Of a DNA stretch of 64,000 nucleotides, positions 24,538-36,526 are shown piece after piece (the stretch's first letter is position 1; every line of letters begins with the position of its first letter). The stretch comes from Ochotona curzoniae (Eukaryota > Chordata > Mammalia > Lagomorpha > Ochotonidae). Below the pieces are notes generated by a model. That model did no database searches. It saw nothing but the letters and a program-made list of their open reading frames with translations, and was not told the origin of the DNA. The stretch is taken from assembly GCF_017591425.1 (NCBI RefSeq), contig NW_024467119.1, forward strand, positions 26,757,001 through 26,821,000, read 5' to 3'. The translations under genes were made by a program, and so were the position numbers.

Positions 24538-27500
24538 CGGAACTCACCCATTTTTCTCTCCTACTATATCCGCATATTGTTATAGTAATTATTTACTTAA
24601 GTAAGTTACAGGTCTAACTTTTCTGCTATTGAAGTGCATGATGGCATTATAAGTATAGACAAAGCTAGAAAATCTAGTATCATATCCTCAAAGTATATTT
24701 AACTGTTTTACCAGGAACCCTCCTTTTCTCAGAAGTATGTATATATATATTGTGCCATATCTTTACTTCAAAATACACCAGTCTTTGAACATACTTGCTC
24801 CCCTATACAGCTATATAGTTTTTGTATTTTACATGAATGTTGTCTTATATTACAAAGAACATCTCTGTCCTTTGGGATTGGCTTATTTCACTGAGCATAA
24901 TGATGTCCAGCTGGGACCATTTTGTAGCAAATGGTAGATTGCCATTCTTTTCTATTCCATGAAGTAGATGTACTACCATTTCTTTATCTATTCCTCTTTC
25001 GATGGGCATAGATTGTTTCTGTGTCTTCACTATTGTGGATTGTGTTGCTGTAAATTTAGGGTTGCCAGTCGCTTTCTCATAAGCGGACTCCATTTTCTTT
25101 GGATTTATTCCCAGGAGTGGGATAGCTGGATCATATGGTAGGTTAATTTTCAGTTGTCTTAGCTCTCTCCATTCTGATTTCCGTAGTGCCTGCATTAGTG
25201 TATATACCCATCCACAGTGAAGTAGGGTGCCTTTCTTCCCACATCTACACCAGCAGGTGTTGTTGTAGATATTTGAATGTAGGCCAGTCTCATTGGAATT
25301 AGGTGGAACCTCAGTGTGGTTTTTATTTGTATTTTCCTAATATCTAGGGAGCCTGAGCATTTTTTCATGTCTCTTAGCCATTTGAAATTGTTCTTTTGAG
25401 AAATGCCTGCACATTTCCTTCACCATTTCCTTGATTTTTTTTTTTTTGCTATGGTTGAGTTTCTGAAGGTATTTGCAGATCCTAGGTATTAGCCCGCATG
25501 CGTTCTTCAGTGTTTAGAGATTTTGTCCCATTCTATTGGTTGCTTCGTTGTTTTTTCTTTTTGATCATTTCCTTTGTCGTACAGAGACTTCTCAGTTTGA
25601 TGTAGTTCTATTTGCCTACTTTGGATTTGACTGTCTAGATTTTTGATGAATTTTTAAGATTTATTTTATTTTTATTGAAAAGTCAGATTTACAGGGAGGA
25701 AAGACAGAGAAAGATCTTCCATTTGCTGGCTGACTCCCCAAGTGGCCCTAACTATCCGAAGCCAGGAGCCAGGAGCCTCCCCTGGGTCTTCCACATAGGT
25801 GCAAGTTCCCAAGGTTTTAGGGCATCCTATTCTGAGCCCCATCCTCGAACCCAGGCCACAGAGACCTGGATGGAAAATGGAGCAACCAGGACTAAACTGG
25901 CACCCACATAGGATCTCAGCACATGTAATGCAATGATTCAGCCACTAGGCTGTCCTACTGTGTTCTTTTGGTGATTTTGTAAGAAGTATTTACCAATGGC
26001 TATATCTTCCAGAGTGCTTCCTATATTTTCCTATAATAGTTTGATGATTTCCAGGTGCAGATTTAGGTCCTTGATCCATTTAGAACTGATTTTTGTACAA
26101 AATAACACATGGGGATCCTGCTTCTTGTCTCTGAGGGTTACTATCCAGTTGCCCCAAAAGCTTCTGTTGAAGAGACGAAACATTTGCCCTGGGTTATTTC
26201 AGTTCTCTTGTCAGTCAGTTGTCTGTACACATGTGGGTTCCATTCTGTTTTTCTATTCTGTTCCATTGAGCTTATTCTCTATTTTTTGTACCAGTACTAG
26301 ACTGTTTTGATGACCACTGCCCTGTACTATGTCTTGAGACCTGGAATTGTGATTCCTCCAACTTTAATTTTAGCTTTTACTAAATAACAAGATAGCTTTT
26401 ACTCCTAATGGTCTCTTGTGTTTCCAGATTATTTTTGTATTATCTTTCTATCTCTTAGAATAGTTTTGCTGAGATTTTGATTGGGATCACATTGAATACA
26501 TATGTTACTTTTGGTAATATTGACTTTTTGGTGCTATTAATTCTACTGATCTAGGAACATGGCGAATTTCTCCATCTTTTATTGCCTTTTATATCTTTTT
26601 AAATGATTTGTGATTTTTGTCATAGAGTTCTTTCACATCGTTGGCTAAGTTTATTCCAAAGTAGTTAAGGTTCTTTGTTATTTTAAAAGGGACTAATCTT
26701 GTCTCAGCCCTGAAGTTCTGTGTATACTGTCACCATTGATTTATGTTCATTGATTTTGTGTCCTATTACCTTGCCAGGCTCTCTTATATTTTCCAATAGT
26801 CTCTTGATTGAGTCTTGATTCTTCTTTGTATATAATCATGTCATCTGTGAAAAGGGATAATTTGACTCCTTCATTTTCAATTTGAATTTCTTTAGTTTCT
26901 TTTTCTTACCTAATAGTTCTAGCAAGGGCTTCTGGTATTTCGTTGAATAACATTGGTGAAATTAGATATCCTTTTCTAGCTCCACATCTTAGTGGGAAAG
27001 CTTTCAGTCTGTTCCCATTCGGTATAATGCTGTCATTGGGTTTTTGTATATTGGCTTTGATTGTGTTGCAGAATGTTCTTTTTATGTCTATATTGTTTAG
27101 GGCTTTAGCATGATATGGTGTTGGATTTTATCAAATACCTTCTCTGCATCTGTTGAGATGATCATCTAGTTTTTGGTCTTTATTTTGTTGATGTGCTGTG
27201 TGACATTGATTTGCATATGGAAAGCCATTTTTGCATGCCAGAGATCACCCCACACTTCCTTCTCCCAGTCCAAGTGAATGATCTGTCTGATACATCGTTG
27301 AATTCTGTTGGCTGGTATTTTTTACAGAGGATTTTTGCATGTATGATCAGACATCAGTCTGTAGTTCCCTTTCCTTGTGTGTCTCTATTTGGCTTTAGTG
27401 ATAAAACAATGTTGGCCTCAAAGAAAGAGTTTGGAATGATTGTCTCTTTTTCTATTATTTTGAAAAGCTTGTGGAAGATTGGGGTTAGTTCTTGAAATGT

Positions 27501-27590
27501 TAGAATTAAGCAGTTGGGAGGGATTAATTATGGATTCAGTCTTTGTCCTGATGCTACGTCTGTCTAGATTTCTAATTACCTCATTTTCAC
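24538..27590 (-). mobile_element. L1 LINE, decayed 3' UTR and ORF2 part
   Basis: Read antisense, the + strand follows the L1 3' UTR and then the ORF2 C-terminal half to the reverse transcriptase. The minus-strand reading at 25195-24845 contains LPYDPAIPLLGI and the VKTQKQ / MLSEI region typical of the ORF2 C terminus. Further right, 'tcatctgtgaaaagggataatttgac' and 'gtatgatcagacatcagtctg' fall in the reverse transcriptase region. Multiple stops and frameshifts make it dead. A CSINE sits inside at 25652-25958. Confidence 0.92.
25652..25958 (-). mobile_element. CSINE nested in L1
   Basis: Starts 'ttttaagatttattttatttttattgaaaagtcag' and ends near 'cagccactaggctgtcc'. The L1 ORF2 reading resumes on the far side, so it inserted after the L1. 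Confidence 0.92.
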
Positions 27591-28714
27591 TGTGACTTTC
27601 ATTTTAACCTTTCTGGTGCTTGAGGTTTTGCACCTTCTAGTGCATTCCATCACAGCTCAGTTCCTGTGAAAGTTAAAACCTTTGTTGCACTAATGCATGC
27701 CAGGTGTTACCACTTTTCTACCTAACACCTGTGATGATATTCCTTGCCAGACATGCTATTTAGCTTCAAAAATTCATCCTGAAGTTGGCTTCCAAGGCGT
27801 ATTCCTGGCATCAAGTTTTCTAGATTGGTTTCCCTGGGAAACACTTTTTGAGCCACATGCTTTGCCAGGAAGTGCTTTTTAGCAAAGCAGCCTAAGAAGA
27901 GGTAAGGAAAGCACATGGGCAGGACTCCAGCTGCATTGCAACTTTCCTGCAGTAGGAAGTTTAGCTGATGCCATGGATTTCCATGAAGTTGGAATGACTC
28001 TGGGAGATGTCCTTATTTGAGGCTAAGACTGGGAGTGGGAGGTCTGTACCTCACATTGCAGTTACCATGTAGGAGAACAAGCTTGGCTCCAGAAGCTGCG
28101 TTTAACATGGTGCATTCCCTAAAAAAGGCCTCAGCAATGTGTTATCATGTTGCTGGCAAAATTAAGGCCTTGATTCTGAAGTGTGGTCATTGATGTCGAA
28201 TCACACATCCCCTGTGAATGGGCCAATGTATCTGCCTTATTATCTAAAAATATACCAGGTTCCTGCAATTTTTGCACTGGCTTGTTTGCTGTGGAAGATA
28301 AATTGGTGTAGTAGCCGTCCATTGCGACTTTCTCTTCCTCATTTTGAATTACTGCTGTCGAATTCTGATGTACAGCGGCCAGTCGCGTTCTTGATGCCAA
28401 ATGCTCAGGATTTACACCTCGGTGATCTTTCTGCTTAGTTTGACCCCAGCTCTTATCATCGCTCGATTTTGCTTCAATTTGGATTTTTCTGCATTTCTAG
28501 TCTTTTTTTTTCCCCCTTGTGAGTTTGGATACTGATTGTTTTGGCTAAGCAGCATATCACACTTGCTTGCCACTCCTGAATCTCTGGGAGCAAGCTCACA
28601 GAGCTAGCCCATATAGATTTTTGAGTTTGGGAGAACTTCTGCAAACACATTCACCAGAGAAGCATGTGATACACAGAGGAAATTATAATTGTGTAGCCTA
28701 TTCAAAGTATTTGT
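27591..28714. other. unassigned 1.1 kb block next to the L1
   Basis: It has more even base composition than its flanks. It is not ORF2-like as far as I can read. It might be another part of the L1 or a separate LTR-like element. No gene is recognisable. Confidence 0.35.
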
Positions 28715-29029
28715 TCAAAAGTCCCTAGTGGCTGAAGTCCTTGCCTTGCATGTGCCAGCATCCCATATGGATGCCAGTTCTAATCCCGGCAATCCTGCTT
28801 CCCATCCAGCTCTTCTCCTGTGGCCTGGAAAAGCAGTTGAGGACAACCAAAACCTTGGGACCCTGCATGCAAGACGCAGAAGAAACTCCAGGTTCCTGGC
28901 TTCGAGTCGATTCAGCTCTGGCCATTTTGGCTGCTTGGGGAGTGAATCAACAGATGAAAAATCTTCCTCTCTGTCTCTCTCCTCTTTTCTATATATCTGA
29001 CTTTCCCCCCCCAAAAAAATCTTTAAAAA
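28715..29029 (+). mobile_element. CSINE, full length
   Basis: Sense copy: 'gtggctgaagtccttgccttgc', 'catcccatatggatgccagttctaatcccgg', 'ctgtctctctcctcttttctatatatctgac', then 'aatctttaaaaaa'. Confidence 0.93.
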
Positions 29030-29307
29030 ATGCAAATGAATTTACAGAACATAGTTAAAGGGCGCATACAGAGCCAAGAGGTTACATTAAATGAGATAAA
29101 CAAAATGAGAGGTTTCCCTTGATCCAAATACCAAAGGGCTAGATGGAAATGCTATGACAAATATATTTAGTTAAAGAAATCTAGAACATGTTTACTGTTA
29201 GAAACACAATACTTGAAATGTTGAGCTAGCTTTTGTTTTTAAATTTTAAAATCTGGAATAGTACTGTTTATCCATAAAATGCAGTATTTGTAAAAATGTT
29301 GAGCTTT

Positions 29308-29612
29308 TTCTTTTTAAGATTTCAGGGTGCAGAGTGTGAGAAATAGACACACAAAGACAGGCAATGGTGTGAGAGTTCATGTTTGATGGTTTACTAGTGA
29401 AAAGTCCATCAAAGCCAGGACTGGTCTGGCAAGCCCAGAACTCAATCCACACGTCCCACTGTGTGCAGCAGCAACTAGCTCCTTGAGATGTCACCACTCC
29501 TCTCAGGGTCTGCATTAGCAGGAACCTGGAACCCAGAGCCAGAGCCAAGTATGAGTCCTAAGCACTCCAATGTGGCAGGGTGCCTTAAACGGCTGGCTAA
29601 CTACTTGCCTCT
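29308..29612 (-). mobile_element. old CSINE-related SINE
   Basis: 'tttttaagatttcagggtgcagag', 'agccaggactggtctggcaagcccag', 'agcaggaacctggaacccagagcc' and 'ccttaaacggctggctaac' in antisense order. Confidence 0.75.
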
Positions 29613-30131
29613 GAACTTACATTTCTAACAATGACCATAAGTGTAATCTATTACAAGTTCTAGAAGTCTCCTTCAACTAACCAGTTAGTTGTGCGATATA
29701 TGTATGAAAAGGGGGGAAGAAAATATTTCTTTTTTTTTCTCCTTTTCTACATTTAACTGTTACAATTAATGCAAAGCTGCTCATGACATCAAAGCTGTCT
29801 CCTTCCTACCTTCATCATAGCTTTGTTGTTTTCAAAATATATGCACATGATTTTTACATTCTTTTGAAATTATAGTATTTCTTTCAATCTCATGGATTAT
29901 TGAATTCACAAAATGTTCATTTGTTAACACTTTTTGTGGGTGAAGCACTTGGCACAGATGGCTCTTACAATCAGTGCTCAAATACAAGCTACTTATGTAA
30001 CTTTTTATTTGAGTTTATTCCTTGTTGGAAAATTTCTATGAATCATGAAAGGTCACATGTGATAATAAATGAAGTTTTATAGTATAACCTTAAAATTGCC
30101 TTTTGTTTACATTATTTTTCTTCTTTTACAA
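29613..30131. other. AT-rich noncoding stretch
   Basis: Nothing recognisable. Confidence 0.4.
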
Positions 30132-30454
30132 TTCTTTAAAATATTTATTTTTATTGGAAATGCAGCTTCGTCGAGAGGAGAGACAAAGAGAAAGATCTTC
30201 CAACCGCTGGTTCATTTCCCAAGTGCCTAAGGTGGTCAGAGCTGAGCTAACCTAAAGCCAGGAGCCAGGATCTTTTTCTGGGTCTCCCATGTGGATCTTC
30301 GCCCAAGGCTTTGGGCCATGCTATACTAGTTTCCCAGGCCAGAAGCGGGGAGCTGGAAAGGAAATGGAACAGCTGGGATACAAACTAGCACCCATATGGG
30401 ATTGTAATTGTTGCAAGGAGATGATTTTAGCCACTAGTCCATTTTGCTGGGCCC
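30132..30454 (-). mobile_element. CSINE, full length
   Basis: 'aaatatttatttttattggaaatgcag' to 'ccactagtccattttgctgggccc', landmarks all present. Confidence 0.93.
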
Positions 30455-31589
30455 TATAAATAGTTTTATAATTGACATTTATATGTGTCATATTTAGAAA
30501 TAGACTTTTTAATGCAACACAAAATATTTTAACTTGAAAACTGACTTTATGGCTGATTTTGTTAAAAGGATTGAGTTGTGATGTGAGTTTGCATGGGTTT
30601 TATCCCATATACCCTCCACTTCTCCCTCCTTTTATGTAGTATTGGCCACTGTTAAGACTACCAACACTGCTGCTAAAATCCTTCTCTGCTGATTAGTAAA
30701 ATGAGGATGTTTGATTTTATGATTCATGTTGCTAGTGATGAGTTCACTTTAGAATTTAAGGGGCTTTTGTTACACAAGAAAGGATGTTTGTATTCACTGT
30801 ATCTGCAAAAATGGGGTGGGAAAAAAATTTTGCCCCAAAGCAAAACTGTAAAGGAGACAGTGGGCGAGACGCTAGGTGCCCATGATATTTATTGGCAGAA
30901 AAATGAATGTGGAAGGCACAGAGGCATGTATGGATGAAAACGGAAGGAAGCTGATCTGGAGGAGGCTGGGGATGTTGGAGAGCAGAGCCTTCCACCCTGT
31001 GCAAGGGGTTGTCTTGAAGCCTTGGGAAAAGCTGTTTCCACTTCCACCCTCCTTTTCACTTATCTCTGCCATAGAGTCTAGGGTTCATTATTTTTGCAAA
31101 TCATTTCCCTCTTACCCTCTTCACTCCAATTCAGTTGCTAAGTGACTAGAAGATAAAGTGACCTCTGCATGTATTCTTTTCATTATATGGTTAGCTATTT
31201 TTTTTTCCCGTATCACTTGAGGAATAGATGGGTTCATTTAAGTTCAGCACCTCACCAGGATTCAAGTTGATATTTCACCTAATTAATGGTCTTTATTGAC
31301 CTAGTTATTCTGAGGATACATAATTAAAGCAGGAATACTACTTATTCAGTAGAATTAAGATTTCATTTTGCTATTTTAATTAATTGTTCCACATTCTCTT
31401 CTGTGGTTAAAGCTCATTATCATTCCATCTGTGTTAAAATATTGTTAGAATTCTGTGCTAGGAAAAATTGAAGTGGCTCAATAGAAAATTTAACTTTGGT
31501 GATTTAAACTTAAGTCTAAATACATGCATATTTTAATTTAACAAGAATATCTTAAAGGCATAAATTCTGACTTTTAAATTTTTGAGTTG
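30455..31589. other. noncoding stretch without named elements
   Basis: Overlapping short ORFs at 30700-31145 on both strands show no recognisable protein. The rest is AT-rich. Confidence 0.4.
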
Positions 31590-31680
31590 TTCATTTTTAT
31601 CCATTTCATTTTATCCCTGTTCAGTTTCCCCAGCCTACTACCTGGCATAAAATGAGTACTGCTAATAAAATGAATATATG
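31590..31680 (+). mobile_element. possible L2/MIR 3' end remnant
   Basis: 'ccccagcctactacctggcataaaatgagtactgctaataaaatgaat' resembles 'cctggcacatagtaggtgctcaataaatg'. Confidence 0.4.
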
Positions 31681-31929
31681 TTCTCTACTGCACCAGTGTG
31701 AATTTTCTCTAGAAAATGAATATTAAGAAAGAATTTCCAGATTGTAAATATTTCTGGATAAAAATCAGAATAATTCTGTGGGCAGCATTGCATTGCTAAT
31801 TTTGTCTTTGAAACTTGTAGTCAATTTTAACTTATTCTTTGTAAAGTGAGATATTGTTTACTTGTCTCTCAAGATGAGTTTATAAAACACACATAGGGTG
31901 CTTACTGTGGACAAGGTCTTATTATCCAT

Positions 31930-32239
31930 GTTTTTTTAAAAATAGTTATTTATTTTTATTGGAAAGGCAGACATACAGAGAGGACAGAGAAGAATATCTT
32001 TTGTCCATTGATTCATTCCTCAAGTGGCTGCATCATTCATAGCTGCACCAATCCAAAGCTAGGAGCTTCTTCCAGGTGCCCCACACGGGTGCAGGGTCCC
32101 AAGGCTTTGAGCTGTCCTAGACTGCTTCCCCAGGCTACAAGCAGGGAGCTGGATGGGAAGCGGGGTTGCTGGGACGTGAACTGGCATCCATACGAAATCC
32201 TTGGCTAGGGCTTTAGCCACGAAGCTACCACACTGGGCG
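31930..32239 (-). mobile_element. CSINE, full length
   Basis: 'ttatttatttttattggaaaggcagacatacagagagg' to 'ccacgaagctaccacactgggc'. Confidence 0.93.
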
Positions 32240-32581
32240 CACACTTTACAGATACAACTTTAGTAATATGCAATCAATAAGAACAAACACCCTATATCCT
32301 CCAGAAAATATGAACTGAGTACCTCACATATGTACACAGCTCACACCCATAAATAATTGCAGGTGTAAGCAGCCCAAGGAGTGCCCCAGGCTGAAGATCT
32401 GTTCTGTATGTAGCCCAGGGGCTGTGCTTAAGAGAAGTATGAGGAAAGATTAGGGAATAAAGAAAAGATAGAACTGAATGAAAGGAAATGGTTTGAATAC
32501 TGTTGTGGGTACAAGGCTTTGTGATCTACAGTGCAACTTGAAATAGCGGCATCTGTTAAACCAATTAGAATTTAAAATCAA

Positions 32582-32640
32582 CTCTCTCTCTCTCCATATA
32601 TGTATATGTATATACATACATACATATACACACACACAAA
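32582..32640. repeat. mixed simple repeat (CT)n, (TATG)n, (CA)n
   Basis: Consecutive short runs of CT, TA/TG and CA dinucleotides. Confidence 0.8.
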
Positions 32641-33149
32641 CTTTACAGATCATATGGATAGTGGAAAAAGTGTGTTAGGTTTCTTATTTCCTCATGGGCT
32701 TTTCAAGTCTGCATATTCTCATAAACTATGTATTTGAACTCAGGGATCTTACTTGATTATTTTATTGGCTAAAACAACTTACTGTCTCGATTATATTGCA
32801 ATATCTGTTTGCATAATCATATTGTTTTTCATGGAGAAAATTTTGTTTTTTTGTTTATAATTCTCATGCAATTTTACTCTTTAATCCTTTCATTATTCTG
32901 GGCACTATTACACAGATACTATGAGTACACACATCTTCACATTATTCAAAGTTTAACAGGGAATACCTCCATTCTATCTATTTATATTATTCATAATATA
33001 TTTTACGTGATAATTGTATATGCTTATGTAACTGTGATGTTTTGCCAAATCTGTGATGCAAAATGAGATTAATGCAATTAGTGTATCAATTCATTAAATT
33101 ATAGAAAAAGTTTTAATTATAAATATTTACTTTCTTTTCAAAGTTTGCT
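32641..33149. other. AT-rich noncoding stretch
   Basis: Nothing recognisable. Confidence 0.4.
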
Positions 33150-33432
33150 TATTTGAAGGCACACACACAAACACACATACATGCACACACATACACATGC
33201 ACACACAGCCTATCTGCAGGGTTATGCTCCACAGAAGCCTGGAGCTCATTCCAGATTTCCCACAAGAGATCGGGGCACAAGTACTTGTGTCAGCATCTGC
33301 TGACCTTCAGGAGGCATGCTAGCAGGATGCTGACTTAGAAGCAGACTCATGACTCGCACTTAGGGGCTTTGATATAGGATTTATGCAAGTTCCAAGCAGT
33401 GTCTTAACCAATGCATCCAATGCCTGCCTCCA
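33150..33432 (-). mobile_element. old CSINE-related SINE with CA-rich end
   Basis: 'gcttatttgaaggcacacacac...', 'cagatttcccacaagagatcgggg' and 'cttaaccaatgcatccaatgcctgcc' fit an old antisense copy whose tail side became CA-rich. Confidence 0.65.
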
Positions 33433-33499
33433 CCATTTTTTGTGGGCAAGACATCAAAATTTAATCCTTTATTTATCTTGAAAACCCAATATGTTCTTA

Positions 33500-33935
33500 T
33501 TTAATATAGGCATTCTCCTCTGAAGCAGATTTTGCAAATTTTTCCCTCACTTCCCTCTGAAACTGTACGGTTTGACCAGAAACTCATAACCATACTACCT
33601 CCTTCCCTCACACCACCTGCAAACTCCCTACCTCTGATAAGCATAACTCTGCTCTCTAATTTCTTCAGGTTCAAGTTCTTTTGATTCTAAATGTCAGTGG
33701 CATTACATGGAATTTACTTTCTCTATCTGGATTTTTTTTTAACCTAGCATAATTTTCTCCAGATTTATTCATGTTGTGACAGGATTTCTCCCCACTCTAA
33801 GACTGAATAGTTTTTCATGTATATAAAACATTTTATCTATCCACACATTTTGTCAAACACTTGAATTTATTACTTATCCTGGCTGTTGTGCGTCATGCTG
33901 CAATGAACATTGAAGAAAGGATATCTGTGTCTCCT
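33500..33935 (-). mobile_element. old L1 3' end
   Basis: 'aacctagcataattttctccagatttattcatgttgtgacaggatttc', 'actgaatagtttttcatgtatat' and 'tcatgctgcaatgaacattga' follow the antisense L1 ORF2 C-terminal region. Confidence 0.8.
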
Positions 33936-33939
33936 ATTG

Positions 33940-34105
33940 GAAGGCAGGGAATCAAGTAATTGGGCCAAATCCACTACTTTCCCAGGTATTTTAGCAGGGA
34001 GCAGGTTATGCAGTCGAGGAGCCAAGACTTGAACAAGAGCCCAAATGGGATGCTGCTGTTACAGGTGGGGCTTAACCCACGGTGTCACAACACTTGCCCC
34101 AAACT
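33940..34105 (-). mobile_element. CSINE-related fragment, head half
   Basis: 'actactttcccaggtattttagcagggagcagg' to 'gcttaacccacggtgtcacaacacttgcccc'. Confidence 0.75.
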
Positions 34106-34106
34106 T

Positions 34107-34382
34107 GGTTATGTTATTTCTTTCTGTTTTCACTACTTTTTCTTTGTATTTTATTTCTGACACTTTGATCAAGATGTGTCTTGGTGAACTATTTTTTGTA
34201 TTAAATATGATTTTGACTCATGACTTTCTTATGTCTGGATGTTGTCATCTTTACTCAGATTTGAAAAATTTTCAGTCTTTCCTTTCAGCACTTTTTCTTT
34301 AGCTTATCTTCCTTGGCCTTTGATTATGTAAAATTAGTTTACTGGGTGGTGTTCAATTATTCCTTTGCCATTCCTCATTCCT
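34107..34382 (-). mobile_element. possible continuation of the old L1
   Basis: T-rich text such as 'cctttgattatgtaaaattag' and 'gtgttcaattattcctttgcc' has the feel of antisense L1. This is a weak assignment. Confidence 0.35.
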
Positions 34383-34724
34383 TTTTAAAGATACATTCTA
34401 TTTAATTGAAAGGAAGAGTTTCAGTGCAAGGGAGAGACAGTGATAGGGAAAGAGATAACATCTGTCCATTGGTTCTAGTGCACTCCACAAGTGGTCACAA
34501 AATCCAGGTTTAAGCCAGGCTGAAGTCAGGATCCTGGAGTTCTAAGTAGGTCTCTTGCAGGAATGGCAGGGCAAAAATACCTTGGACCATCTATTGCTGT
34601 TTTCCCAGTTCATTAGCAAGGAGCTGGATTTGAAGTGGAACAGCAATAACTTCAACTGTCAACCAAATAGGATGCTGATTTGCTAGACTTGAAGCTTTAC
34701 CTACCATGCCACATCACCAGCCCC
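34383..34724 (-). mobile_element. old CSINE-related SINE, left arm of an inverted pair
   Basis: 'tttttaaagatacattctatttaattgaaagg' to 'taccatgccacatcaccagcccc'. Confidence 0.85.
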
Positions 34725-34743
34725 TTAGCAGTGTCTTAAAGCA

Positions 34744-35058
34744 GGCCAGGTGGGATGGCTCAGTGGCTAAATTCTTGCCTTGAAGCACTGGATTCCATAT
34801 GGGTACAGGTCTGTGTCTCGGCTGCTCCACTTCCCTTCCAGCTCCCTTGTTGTGGTTTGGGAAAACAGTAGAGGACAGCCCAAAGCCTTGGGATCCTGCA
34901 CTGGTGTGGGAGACTTGAATGAAGTTCCTAACTCCGGCCTTGGATCAGCCCAGGTCTGGCCATTGTGGCCACTTGGGGAATGAACCAGTGCTTGGACCTT
35001 TCTCTTTTCTCTCTGTACATCTGCCTTTCCAATAAAAATAAATTAAATCTTAAAAAAA
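34744..35058 (+). mobile_element. CSINE, right arm of an inverted pair
   Basis: Full sense copy: 'ggatggctcagtggctaaattcttgcc', 'gaattccatatgggtacagg'-type box, 'ccaataaaaataaattaaatcttaaaaaaa' tail. It lies 19 bases from the opposing SINE. Confidence 0.93.
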
Positions 35059-36373
35059 GAAACTCACAGTATCTTAAAGTGAGCTTATTTGCGGTTCTTA
35101 GTAGAAAATGAAATTTAATTTCATTTCCTGTTTCAGCCTTCGATGTGATAATTACTGGTTTGAAGGTTTTTTTTAATGTCTCACTTGAGTTTCTGCAAAT
35201 AAGCAAAGAGACTTTTGCAGAGGTGGGGAGATCTTTTGCTGCCAAGGGCCATTTGGATATTATGAGCTTCCATTTGTAGGGCGTACAAAATTAATAGCTT
35301 AAAAATTAGCCTGCTAAAGATGTACTGAGTTTCAAATCCTGTCCTTCTTGCCAAAGTCAGATGGAATCATTTTAGTGTTAGATGGTCAGTGGGCTAGGCG
35401 TTTCCCCTCTTTGTTACAGCATGCAGGAGATGAAACAAATTTTGTAAGAAACAACAATTTTGCATTCTTATACAGATGCTTGCTAGCTCTGTGATTCCTT
35501 TATAATAAGTTTGCCAGGTACTAACTGTTAAAATTATTTATAGAGAGTGAGTTGTATGCCGTTGCAATTTTAAGACTGCTAAAATTAAAACTTTTTGACA
35601 TAATCTATAGTTCACTTTGTTTTCCTTGCACATATTGCATTTCAGTGACAAACTGTTGGAGCCTGGAGCTTCCCAGAACAATTTGACTCTTTTGCATTTG
35701 TGAAGTATTCTGTAGTTCAGCTGACACTCTCCATGTACAGGGTGTTTAAATATTGATCTAAGCTGTTAAAAAACATCATAGTTACATTCTTTGATGGCAA
35801 CTCCTGTGCATCAGTGCAACCTAATAGATTCCCAAGTATATCCCATTTATACAGCTTGGCGTGCTACTTTGCTTAGGGTTACCATTTAGTCATACAGGCA
35901 GGTGATAAGGAGAATCTCACTATAGCACAAAACAAGGAACACAATTGTGGGGCTTTTCCTAGAAGAAGAAAAGCAATGAAAAAGCAATGAACTGCTCAAA
36001 TGATTATCTCCTCTTTTAAGTACATGCAAGTCCAATGTTATACCACCATACTGACACTAATTCTATTTTAGAACAATATCAAGACAAAGTCCTGGCCGTT
36101 AAGGTTGTTTCATGAGATTATATCAAATGCTTTCTCCCATGCTTAGGGTAAGCATAACTTCCAAGAAAGTTTTATGTAATTCATTGGATTGTTAAAAGAA
36201 ACTTCTGTTTTAAAGGTTACTTTGTGGAGCAAGAATGTTCTATAGTGACTTACTTATTCAGTCACAGTATTACATTTGGAGTCTTGATAATGCAGACCAG
36301 AAAGGTCAGAATGCTAGCTTTTTATAGCAAGATTATTCATTCATTAAAAATTAAAACATGTTGCTCATTGCAG
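35059..36373. other. SINE-free noncoding stretch
   Basis: No CSINE, MIR or LINE is recognised for 1.3 kb upstream of the candidate 5' exon. It could contain regulatory sequence, but I cannot point to a specific site. Confidence 0.4.
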
Positions 36374-36526
36374 GTGGGCTGGATGGTAATCTCTCCTGTG
36401 TGCTCACAGCAGCATCACTGAACTGCGACTGCCCTGCTTGCTTGCCTTTCTGAGGTCAGCTGTGCGAGGACCCTTTCAGACTTTCACTTCTGCAAACTCT
36501 GCACTCCAAATTTGTCAGCATCGGAG
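36374..36526 (+). other. candidate noncoding 5' exon of MAPK10
   Basis: An acceptor-like 'ttgctcattgcag' ends at 36373 and a donor-like 'cggag|gtattg' follows 36526. A second donor-like site, 'cacag|gtctgt', lies at 36543/36544. The segment is richer in GC than its surroundings, lies in a 3 kb stretch free of CSINEs and is 4.9 kb upstream of the first coding exon on the same strand. MAPK10 is known to have several 5' noncoding exons, but I cannot align this one without a search. An ATG at 36383 opens a 12-codon uORF (MVISPVCSQQHH) that closes at 36421. It could equally be conserved noncoding sequence or chance. Confidence 0.3.

Noticed and set aside
24845..25195. 116-codon minus ORF as a gene
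   Set aside because: It reads as the L1 ORF2 C terminus (LPYDPAIPLLGI) inside a decayed L1.
33160..33210. CA-rich stretch as a CRISPR-like or regulatory array
   Set aside because: It is an irregular CA microsatellite grown in an old SINE tail; CRISPR arrays do not occur in this kind of genome.
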